Below are positions 1-6,721 of a stretch of DNA of 10,686 nucleotides, piece by piece. The position numbers were made by a program, and so were the translations under genes. Position 1 is the stretch's first letter. Each line of letters opens with the position of its first letter. A model generated the notes under the pieces. It was given only the letters and a program-made list of their open reading frames with translations, was not told the origin of the DNA and did no database searches. Source of the DNA: a candidate division LCP-89 bacterium (lineage in GTDB: Bacteria; Electryoneota; B3-LCP); contig JALGZU010000078.1 of the NCBI GenBank assembly GCA_025774735.1, forward strand, positions 1-10,686, given 5' to 3'.

Positions 1-768
1 CCTCTCTTTATCTTCCGGATGAATGTCGTCCAGCCACGATTCGGGCTTCTCGAACAAGCTGTCACTTTCTCTTCCCCAAATCTCCTCGTATTTGGGACTC
101 ACATAAATCATCTCGCTTTTATCCGGATTGGTCATCCAGAATATTTCATCGATGTTTTCGGCCAACTGGCGGAACCGTTCTTCGCTTTCCCGCAATGCTT
201 CATTGGCCTCCTTGTATTCGGTAAAGTCTTCCGAAACGCCGCAGATGCGGTACACCTCACCATCCTGATTTCTTATCGGGAAAGCTTTTTCCCTGATCCA
301 GCGTACCGTTCCATCAGGCCGTACGATGCGAAATTCGAGGACTTCCTCCTTCTTAATCTGCTTAGACATACACGCCTGAACATACTCCTTATCCTCCGGA
401 TGGATGAAATCGACGAATGTGAGGATCTCATCGCCGCATTCTTTACACGAGATGCCTATTATCTCTTCAAATCTGGGACTGACGTAGAGTAATTCCTCGG
501 AGTCGGGTTCGGCCATCCAGAATACCTGGTTGATGTTCTCGGTCAGCTGGCGGAATCTCTCCTCACTCTCGCGCAGTGCTTCTTCGGCTTTCCTGCGCTC
601 GGTGATATCATAGAGAGCGCCCATTACAACCGTTTCACCGGCCAGTTCAGTAACAGTGAGATTGAAGATCATCCAGATAATCTCGCCGTCGGCTCTTTTA
701 ATCCGCACTTCGAAATCGCGCAACGCGCCGTCCTTTTTAAGACGTTTTACAACCTCGCGTAAAAATCG
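1..768 (-). CDS. Continuation of the multi-PAS sensor in a shifted frame (partial, runs off left edge)
   Basis: This frame is open from 789 to position 1 and overlaps the end of the upstream reading frame. From about 768 it reads RFLREVVKRLKKDGALRD, then a PAC-like strand ending ALYDITERRKAEEALRES. That is the second half of the PAS domain left incomplete by the stop at 747. It is followed by a full PAS domain (about 585-215; FWMAEPDSEELLYVSP, DFIHPEDKEY, EFRIVRPDGTVRWI) and the first half of another (about 215-1; FWMTNPDKSEMIYVSP, DDIHPEDKER). No ATG or ribosome binding site gives a convincing independent start at the PAS boundary. I therefore read this as the same gene after a frameshift, not a separate gene. 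The output domain, most likely a histidine kinase judging from architecture, would be to the left of the window. If the frameshift is real, the upstream product is truncated and this part is a remnant; if it is a sequence error, the protein is continuous. Confidence 0.72.
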
Positions 769-2702
769 GGAGTAATACGCCCGATAACTTCATCGGCCTT
801 GAGGCCGACCAATTCGGCCAGCGGCACGTTGGCGAAGAGCACTTTCCCGTCGTCCAGCCGGCTGACAATGGAAGGAATGGGGGATGCTTCAACAACCGTA
901 CGCAGGAGTGCGGTCGATTTCCCCAGATCGGTTATATCCGCAAACGACCAGAATTTGCCGAGTTTTTCACCATCCTTCCCCAAAACGGGCATGGATACCG
1001 GGATTAGCAACCGTTCTCGCGGTTTTACTTGTCTGGATGCCAACTTGGGAAGTTCGATCACATCCTTGTGGATGTCCTTCATCCGTAATTTATGAAATTG
1101 CTTCAGGAAGCGTTCCGGCTTTTCAAAGCAGTCTTGGACGCTGTCCAGGAAGCTTTTTAGGGGTTTATTGACGATGTCTTTGATAGGGAGATTGAAGACG
1201 CTTTCCACAGCACGATTGATGGCGACGATGATGTCGTCCGAATCGACCATCATGAGAACGTTCGGTGAAGCATCGAAAATGGCTTCGAGTTGCGTCTTAC
1301 TCTTGACCAGTTCACGGTTGCTTTCCTGCAGAGATTGGGTGCGCTCATCGACCATCTTTTCCAGAAACTGGTACGAGCGGACGTTATCCACCGCCAAGCC
1401 GACTATATTCGCGAACATCTCGAAGCGGGCTACTTCCTGCTCGCTGACAACGCGGTCCTGAAAAGCAATGCTGGCGACGATGATGCCGATCGGTTTCTCC
1501 TTGACCTTGATCGGTGCAATAATGAGAGATTTAGCGCCGGTGAGTTTTTGTAATTCCTTCGGCCAGCGGGGTTCCTTCGATAGATCTTCGAGAAATACGG
1601 TTTCGCCCTTCTGGAAACACTCTGATAAGGGAAGCGGGACTTCAAAGCCTTCCCGCTTGATGAGATCGGTGAAGAGCTTGGCTCGATCCGGCGTATCTTT
1701 TTCAAGACGGTACGAGCGCATGAAGAGGCGGCCATCCGCGTCGAGCAGCACGAAGGCGCGGTCGAATCCCAGGCTGTCGGTCAGCAGCTTGGGGACTTCA
1801 TCAAACAGTTGATCCTCGTCCTGGATTTGGTCGAAGCGGTTGGAAACCTCATTCAAGGCCGTCAGTTGTTGATAGGCTCGTTCGAGGCGGCTGGTCCGTT
1901 CTTTGACCATCTCTTCCAGGTGCTCAGAGTAATTTTTCAGTTCATCTTCGAGTTTTTTACGTGCAGAGATATCGCGCACGACGCCGTCGCTGCGCACGGC
2001 CTGGTCTCCCTCGAAAATAAGGCGTCTATTGACCTCGAAGTGCTTTACTTCCCCCTGCTTGGTGATCATGCGGAATTGGATCGTTTTAACGGACTTATCC
2101 TTGTTGCGGATGCCTTCCTCAAAGCTTGAAGCCACTTGCTCACGATCCTCCGGGTGGATGAGGGTGAAGACGGACTTTCCGATCATTTGATTGGGTTTGT
2201 ATCCCATGATCGATTTCGCCGCGCCGCCTATACTGATAAAATCGCCCTTAGGATTTAAGCTGTAAATGATGTCAGGGATGTTCTCAGTCAGGATGCGCAG
2301 GCTCTCCTGGGAGGCGGCGAGGTCTTTCTTTAGATTACGCGCTTCTAAGGCTTTGCGTGCTGAATTTTCAATTAGATCCAGATCCAGCGGCTTGAGGATG
2401 AAATCGTCTGCACCTTGCTTGATGGCCCGGACCGCCTGAGGAACCGATCCGTGCGAAGTCAACACTAAAAAAGGCGTATCCGGGGAGATCTCTTTCATCT
2501 GCCCCAGGACCTCCAATCCATCCATGCCAGGCATGTTGAGGTCGCACAGCACCACGTCGGCGCTTTGGGGATAGAATTTTCGAAGTCCCTCTTCGCCCGA
2601 GGAAGCGCTGATCACATTGAAACCGCGGGCGGCAGCCTCCTTCTCAAACGCGGTTCGCTGCGAAGCTTCATCCTCGATATAAAGCAACGTTAAGCCTGCC
2701 AT
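747..2702 (-). CDS. Receiver-PAS-GAF-PAS-PAS sensory protein, reading frame broken at the 3' end
   Basis: This 651-residue reading frame has these domains in order: receiver at 4-118 with E10-D11, phosphoacceptor D54 (LCDLNMPGMDG), T82 and K104-P105; PAS at about 131-250 with a C-terminal PAC strand ending VVRDISARKK; a coiled coil at 250-282 (YSEHLEEMVKERTSRLE); GAF at about 283-440; a second coiled coil at 441-470 (MVDERTQSLQE); PAS at about 468-594; and a third PAS starting near 600 that stops after GRITPDFYARL. The stop cuts this PAS domain in its middle, while the missing half and more PAS domains lie in another frame downstream. No histidine kinase, GGDEF or other output is in this part. 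It is probably a cytoplasmic phosphorelay sensor that takes phosphate through the receiver and redox or ligand signals through PAS and GAF. It has its own ribosome binding site (AGAAGGA, 9 nt spacing) and a candidate promoter, after a terminator that separates it from the transporter unit. Confidence 0.9.
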   Translation of the reverse strand: MAGLTLLYIEDEASQRTAFEKEAAARGFNVISASSGEEGLRKFYPQSADVVLCDLNMPGMDGLEVLGQMKEISPDTPFLVLTSHGSVPQAVRAIKQGADDFILKPLDLDLIENSARKALEARNLKKDLAASQESLRILTENIPDIIYSLNPKGDFISIGGAAKSIMGYKPNQMIGKSVFTLIHPEDREQVASSFEEGIRNKDKSVKTIQFRMITKQGEVKHFEVNRRLIFEGDQAVRSDGVVRDISARKKLEDELKNYSEHLEEMVKERTSRLERAYQQLTALNEVSNRFDQIQDEDQLFDEVPKLLTDSLGFDRAFVLLDADGRLFMRSYRLEKDTPDRAKLFTDLIKREGFEVPLPLSECFQKGETVFLEDLSKEPRWPKELQKLTGAKSLIIAPIKVKEKPIGIIVASIAFQDRVVSEQEVARFEMFANIVGLAVDNVRSYQFLEKMVDERTQSLQESNRELVKSKTQLEAIFDASPNVLMMVDSDDIIVAINRAVESVFNLPIKDIVNKPLKSFLDSVQDCFEKPERFLKQFHKLRMKDIHKDVIELPKLASRQVKPRERLLIPVSMPVLGKDGEKLGKFWSFADITDLGKSTALLRTVVEASPIPSIVSRLDDGKVLFANVPLAELVGLKADEVIGRITPDFYARL

Positions 2703-2711
2703 AACGTCTGA

Positions 2712-2718
2712 TCCTTCT
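2712..2718 (-). promoter_or_regulatory. Ribosome binding site of the multi-PAS sensor gene
   Basis: AGAAGGA on the minus strand ends 9 nt before the ATG at 2702. It is a strong Shine-Dalgarno match and supports this start, which also places the first receiver strand (LTLLYIEDE) at the expected distance. Confidence 0.65.
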
Positions 2719-2738
2719 TAGATCTGGTTTACTTACAG

Positions 2739-2767
2739 AGTGTAAAACGAACATGCACCTGAGACAA
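2739..2767 (-). promoter_or_regulatory. Candidate sigma-70-type promoter for the multi-PAS sensor gene
   Basis: On the minus strand, TTGTCT (2767-2762) and TACACT (2744-2739) are separated by 17 nt, each matching four of six bases of the -35 and -10 consensus. The position, between the terminator and the ribosome binding site of the 651-residue reading frame, is sensible. The match is moderate and could be chance, and the organism's sigma-factor preference is unknown. Confidence 0.3.
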
Positions 2768-2776
2768 ACAGGACAG

Positions 2777-2802
2777 AAAAATTCACCAGGATTAATGGTG
2801 AA
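2777..2802 (-). terminator. Candidate rho-independent terminator after the receiver gene
   Basis: On the minus strand, TTCACCA, a 7-nt loop (TTAATCC) and the exact complement TGGTGAA are followed at once by TTTTT. The stem is 7 bp with only 3 G-C pairs, so termination may be partial. It lies 43 nt beyond the stop of the response regulator and would end the six-gene transporter unit. Confidence 0.55.
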
Positions 2803-2845
2803 GGGAAAGTTTATATGTTAGGAGCTTATGCATGTGGGATTTGCG

Positions 2846-3328
2846 TTACACGAATGCTTTCACGATTTCCCGCTGGATATTTTCCAGTTCACCGTAAGCA
2901 TGATTGATCTGGGTAATTTTCTCGTTGAGCTTCTTCAGGAGTTGCTTCTTTTCGAGGCCGTTGCGGATGATGATCAGCAGATCGCTATTATCCCACGGTT
3001 TTTCGATATACTGAAACAAGCCCACTTCATTGATGGCTTTAATGGCATTTTCCTTGTCGGCGTATCCGGTGAGGATGATGCGCGGTATCTCCGGCTTGAT
3101 CGTCCGAACGTTGGTCAGGAAATCTATGCCGTCCATCTCCGGCATCAGGTAATCGGAAATGACCAGATCCACCTCGTGATTCTTAATGTATTCCAGGGCT
3201 TTCTGAGCGGATGTAAACGTGACCACGCCGTAGTCGGATTCCAGGTTCAGGAAAGAATCGATGCTGGTCAAAACCATATCCTCGTCGTCTACGACGACGA
3301 TAGTTTGAGTATTGTCAGGCATATTCAT
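2846..3328 (-). CDS. Receiver-only response regulator with C-terminal coiled coil
   Basis: A 160-residue two-component receiver. Residues 9-125 form the CheY-like fold: acidic pair D14-D15 (VVVDDED), phosphoacceptor D59 (LVISDYLMPEMDG), switch Thr87 (RIILTGYA) and Lys110-Pro111 (YIEKPWDNSDL). All residues needed for phosphorylation are present. The EKPWD signature is common in receivers linked to HD-GYP or stand-alone adaptors. After about 122, EKKQLLKKLNEKITQI and the rest form an amphipathic helix or coiled coil, with no DNA-binding, enzymatic or GGDEF/HD-GYP output. The phosphorylation state is therefore probably read by a protein partner, perhaps the neighbouring HEAT array or the multi-PAS protein. 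It is preceded by a good ribosome binding site (AAGGA, 5 nt spacing) and followed by a terminator, so it is the last gene of its unit. A second ATG two codons in is also possible. No cognate kinase gene is in view. Confidence 0.93.
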   Translation of the reverse strand: MNMPDNTQTIVVVDDEDMVLTSIDSFLNLESDYGVVTFTSAQKALEYIKNHEVDLVISDYLMPEMDGIDFLTNVRTIKPEIPRIILTGYADKENAIKAINEVGLFQYIEKPWDNSDLLIIIRNGLEKKQLLKKLNEKITQINHAYGELENIQREIVKAFV

Positions 3329-3333
3329 TTTGT

Positions 3334-3339
3334 TCCTTA
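3334..3339 (-). promoter_or_regulatory. Ribosome binding site of the receiver-only response regulator
   Basis: TAAGGA on the minus strand lies 5 nt before the ATG at 3328. It is one of only two clear Shine-Dalgarno sites in the window and favours this ATG over the in-frame ATG two codons later. Confidence 0.6.
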
Positions 3340-3388
3340 AATCGTTTAATTAAGCCGTTTCGAAATCCGGTCTTCCAGGAGTCACCGG

Positions 3389-3814
3389 TTACCGACTCAC
3401 GAGTCCCATCAACTTCTGCAGCCGACGAACCAGGTTTTTTAAGATCCCCTGTGTGATGCGTACGTTATCAGCCAACAGATCAATGAAGTCCTCACGGTCG
3501 ATGCGCAGTAAGCGGCAGGATTCTTGAGTGGTAGCGGTGAACATCATGGGCTCGTCGTCAAAAAGTGCCCAGGTGCCGAAGACGTCGTTTTCGCCGGCAA
3601 CCATCACCTCTTTTCCCTGCTGAGAAAGAAGCACTCGCCCTTCCAGTACGAGATATGTTGAAACGGGATTGCCCCCTTCTTTAAAAATTACGCTCTCGGG
3701 CGGGAATTCAATCTCCTCCACGATGGAAGCCAGGTAGGCTAGATCCTCAGTTCTTAAATGCTCAAAGAAGTTGATTTCCTGCAGCGTGATGACTTTTTCG
3801 AGGGTCGTCAGCAT
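3389..3814 (-). CDS. Stand-alone cyclic-nucleotide-binding-fold protein (CRP-like sensor domain, no HTH)
   Basis: A 141-residue protein that is almost entirely one cNMP-binding domain: EINFFEHL at 13-20, the beta-roll (FPPESVIFKEGG, STYLVLEGRVLLSQQG), then the phosphate-binding-cassette region at 78-97 and a helical tail at 108-138. There is no helix-turn-helix, so it is not a transcription factor like CRP. In CRP-type cassettes the FGE...R-(T/S)-A residues contact ribose and phosphate; here the sequence reads FGTWALFDDEPMMFTA, with Thr for the Glu and Met for the Arg. Classical cAMP or cGMP binding is therefore doubtful, and the domain may work by protein contact or bind another ligand. It starts 44 nt after the NTT-HEAT gene. 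I recall related domains fused to the C-terminus of HEAT transporters, so it may be a detached part of that protein. No Shine-Dalgarno site is visible before the ATG. The fold is confident, the function inferred. Confidence 0.88.
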   Translation of the reverse strand: MLTTLEKVITLQEINFFEHLRTEDLAYLASIVEEIEFPPESVIFKEGGNPVSTYLVLEGRVLLSQQGKEVMVAGENDVFGTWALFDDEPMMFTATTQESCRLLRIDREDFIDLLADNVRITQGILKNLVRRLQKLMGLVSR

Positions 3815-3858
3815 GGAAGACCATGGTCACAGATTCTCATTCGTGCAAATATAACATA

Positions 3859-6714
3859 TTAACGGCTTACTTTCAACTGATAAACGGCGTATTCCGCAGT
3901 TTCCCTTATAACGGGATCGGCACTTTGCCTGTGGGAATCGATTGAGGCAAGCCAGCCGGGATCGCTCGAATGCGCCACGGTGAAGAGTGCACAGGCTTTG
4001 AGCCAGTCGTCCTTCTCCTCAAGAAGATAGAGTAAATAGTTTTTGCCCCATGGGACATGGTCCTCAATCTGGACTCTGTGGCTTTTGAACGATTCATCGG
4101 GGGAGGGAACTTCGATAATAGGGATAATATGCTGCTTGAGCTTGTAATCCAGAAGGTTGTCGAGAAACTCAACGGCGTTGGCGTGTAGGATCGGGTTGCC
4201 GCTTTGAATGCCCAGGTAAGAGTTGTAGATATCATCCGGCTGGTATTCCAATCCCAATAAGCGGAATATCCTCTCTAAGTTCCTGTCGAGTCGTTCCAGA
4301 AGCGCCTTTTCCAGCAGAGCTCTGGCTGACTTGGCCTGAGGTGATGGTTGGGTGCCGGTTGGTTTTGCTTCGGAAATCGGGTTAGTTTTCAGGTGTGACT
4401 GCAGTATTGCCGAGAGAGTATAGCGGCTTTTCACCTCCTCCTCGATCTGTTCTTCAATCGGTTTCACATCGAATTTTAACGAACTGAAATCGACTCGAAG
4501 CTTGTTCAGAGCTTTGATGATCGCATAGCGCAGCTCCAGGTCCTCCTGACCCAGGTTTTCCAACAGAACGTTGACCGATTTTTGCAATCCGATCATCGCC
4601 AGAACCTTGACAACGCCCTGCCGGACGTCTATTGATTCCTCCGCATCGTTGAGACTGCAAACCAGATCCTCGATGACCACTTCACCATATTGAGTGAGTG
4701 AATTACGGGCATGACGCTGGACCGGCTTCGTGTCCAGATGGTCGATTAACTTCGATACAAATTCGGTTGCCCGGGTTTTACCGGCATTTTGTACAGCCGC
4801 TTGAACTACCTCAATGGAAGAATCCCCGAGCAATTCATGGAGGTGTGGATAGAGTGCTTCCACCTGAGCTTCACCGATGACTTCGGCGGCGCATCCTTTC
4901 AGGAGTTCAATTTCCGGGTCACTCAACTGGGGGAATTTTTCAGGATTGAACACCTCATTGTAGAAACGCACAATGTCCATCTCCTGGCGCACTTCGGGAC
5001 TGCTGCGGTAGGCCTGCGCGGCGCATATCATGGCGGAGGTGCGAATCTGGAGATTTTCTTCTTCTGCAAACGACTCCAGGACCGAGGCCGGGTGCTCCGA
5101 GCTGCGGCAGAGGTAGTTTATGGCCGCGACTCGGACGGCTTCATCACTCGAGATGACGAGTGTTTCGGCGGATTCGGAAAGATCTGTTTCAGGCAAGTTG
5201 ACCGCCAGGCGGAGAATCTGCTCTTTGACCTCATTCGACGGGTGGGAAATCAGACGTTCTACGTAGGGCAGGATCGCCTCGCCGGGGCTGTTTTCAAAGA
5301 GTTGCAGGATGTATAATATCTGGTGGCTATTGTTCCCTTCAAGGACTTTTCTAATGATTTGCTGTACGGAGGCATCGTTTACATTAACCGTCAGGTCTTC
5401 CAGATCGACGCTGCGCTTCTCGATTGCCTGGCGGAAGGAGTTGACGTACTCGTGTTTTACGCGCTGGATCAAGACGATCCAGATGGAGACGGCGGCGATG
5501 ATGACGAGGCTGATGTGGTGAACTCCCAATCCCAGCGGGATGATCAACAACAGTAACAGGATACCTCCCAGGCCTTCGGCGGTGTTGGGCACGAACATGT
5601 CCGTGATGATCTTGGTTCGGTTCTTGATGCCCGAAGGAATGGGCAGGGACAGCAGTTCCAGGCCGGCTTTATTTATGGATTGTTTGAGACCGCCTTCGCA
5701 GAGCCGGATGAACACCACCGCGGCTAAAGAGGGAAGGAAGAGAACTGTCAAGGCGCCTGCGAATACTCCTCCCGGCAAAAAGTAGAGCGACTTTCCCACT
5801 CCGAATTTGCGCAGAATCCGGCCGGTCAGGAAAAACTGGACGATCAGAGCGGCGATGCTCAAGTTTGAGAGCCAGAAACCGAAGAAGGCGGTGAGTTGGT
5901 CTTCGTCTTTTATCTGTTCTGAAGCGACGGCGTTGAACTGATAGTCAACCAGGCTGGCAACTAAAACTCCGATACCGATGAGTCCAGCCAGATATTTGAG
6001 TTGTCTGGAGGCTAAGATTAACTTGATAGGGCTACTGGCGGGCAGTCGGCGCAGTCTCCGCCGGCTGAGTACAGTGTTCTCCTGGTAATTCCGCTTGGCG
6101 AATTTCATCCAAACCAGTCGCAGGAGCAGCAGGTTCCCAAGGATGGTAATAACGCATAATATAACCAGATTCTTGGTGTTAAAAAGGGGAGCTAAGAAGG
6201 TCGTAATGTAACCACCGAAAATCGCGCCCGCGATTCCCCCCGCGCCCAAAAAGCCGAATATCCTCTTCGCTTCACGCGCATTGAATACGTAGTTTGCCAG
6301 AAGCCAGAATTGTGATGCCGAAATCACACCGAAAATAGCCCCGAAAATAAAGAAGGCGTAAATGAACCAGCTTCCTTCGTAGCCGGTTTGCAGAAGAAAC
6401 CATGAAATCACAAAACCGGAACCGAAGACGATCAAGGATATGGTAATCAACCGGTTAAGAGAGATGCGGCTGGCGAGGCGGGCATAGGCTAAGGCGACCA
6501 GGGTGGAGGTGAGTGCAACCAGTATAAAGGCGTAGGGGAGCTGCTGAGGGCCGAATTCGGTCAGAAAGAGGGAATACCGCACCGGTCTGGCGATCAGAAG
6601 GGCGGTGATGACGAGGAAGATGTAACTGAACATTAGTCCGGCGCGCAGCCCCTCACCCCTGCTGATTCCAAGCTGTTTTAAGATATGATTCATTAACCTT
6701 TCGACTCCAGCCAT
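3859..6714 (-). CDS. NTT-like membrane domain fused to HEAT-repeat cytoplasmic region
   Basis: A 951-residue two-part protein. Residues about 25-420 form a membrane domain with 11-12 segments related to the preceding NTT-like protein (shared FLVIT, a basic RPVRYSLF motif, VDYQF at 256-260, FFLTGRI before KFGVG, and a late loop with NKAGLELLSLPIP). Residues about 440-745 are helical repeats of HEAT type, such as DEAVRVAAINYL, NLQIRTSAMICAAQAY, SSIEVVQAAVQNAG and DLELRYAIIKALNKL. A Pro/Thr/Gln-rich linker (782-795) leads to a C-terminal helical region with LERLDRNLERIFRLLG and ANAVEFLDNLLD, ending in one more HEAT-like unit (WLKACALFTVAHSSD). HEAT arrays normally bind proteins, so the cytoplasmic part is probably a docking platform. 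The first ATG (7 nt after the previous stop) has no ribosome binding site; Met8 at 6693 aligns better with the paralogue's start and may be the true start. The NTT-HEAT architecture is firm; transport activity is unproven and it may be a sensor. Confidence 0.88.
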   Translation of the reverse strand: MAGVERLMNHILKQLGISRGEGLRAGLMFSYIFLVITALLIARPVRYSLFLTEFGPQQLPYAFILVALTSTLVALAYARLASRISLNRLITISLIVFGSGFVISWFLLQTGYEGSWFIYAFFIFGAIFGVISASQFWLLANYVFNAREAKRIFGFLGAGGIAGAIFGGYITTFLAPLFNTKNLVILCVITILGNLLLLRLVWMKFAKRNYQENTVLSRRRLRRLPASSPIKLILASRQLKYLAGLIGIGVLVASLVDYQFNAVASEQIKDEDQLTAFFGFWLSNLSIAALIVQFFLTGRILRKFGVGKSLYFLPGGVFAGALTVLFLPSLAAVVFIRLCEGGLKQSINKAGLELLSLPIPSGIKNRTKIITDMFVPNTAEGLGGILLLLLIIPLGLGVHHISLVIIAAVSIWIVLIQRVKHEYVNSFRQAIEKRSVDLEDLTVNVNDASVQQIIRKVLEGNNSHQILYILQLFENSPGEAILPYVERLISHPSNEVKEQILRLAVNLPETDLSESAETLVISSDEAVRVAAINYLCRSSEHPASVLESFAEEENLQIRTSAMICAAQAYRSSPEVRQEMDIVRFYNEVFNPEKFPQLSDPEIELLKGCAAEVIGEAQVEALYPHLHELLGDSSIEVVQAAVQNAGKTRATEFVSKLIDHLDTKPVQRHARNSLTQYGEVVIEDLVCSLNDAEESIDVRQGVVKVLAMIGLQKSVNVLLENLGQEDLELRYAIIKALNKLRVDFSSLKFDVKPIEEQIEEEVKSRYTLSAILQSHLKTNPISEAKPTGTQPSPQAKSARALLEKALLERLDRNLERIFRLLGLEYQPDDIYNSYLGIQSGNPILHANAVEFLDNLLDYKLKQHIIPIIEVPSPDESFKSHRVQIEDHVPWGKNYLLYLLEEKDDWLKACALFTVAHSSDPGWLASIDSHRQSADPVIRETAEYAVYQLKVSR

Positions 6715-6721
6715 GAAGAGA

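Larger units (their letters stand above)
2703..2845. other. Intergenic region between the two transcription units
   Basis: These 143 nt are the longest stretch without a gene. They hold the terminator, candidate promoter and ribosome binding site listed separately. I see no small gene, riboswitch-like fold or repeat in the remainder. Confidence 0.7.

Noticed and set aside
19..492. 157-codon open frame on the plus strand
   Set aside because: The minus strand of this stretch encodes clear tandem PAS domains, so the plus-strand frame is an antisense artefact.
1..789. Separate, independently translated PAS protein
   Set aside because: Its first residues complete the PAS domain interrupted at 747, and no start with a ribosome binding site is placed at a domain boundary. 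A frameshift in one gene is simpler.
2828..3340. 170-codon open frame on the plus strand
   Set aside because: It is the reverse-strand shadow of the response regulator, which has all receiver residues and a ribosome binding site.
3389..3814. CRP/FNR-type transcription factor
   Set aside because: At 141 residues it ends after the helix that follows the beta-roll and has no helix-turn-helix domain.
4789..5316. 175-codon open frame on the plus strand
   Set aside because: It is antisense to the HEAT repeats of the NTT-HEAT gene and has no domain-like sequence.
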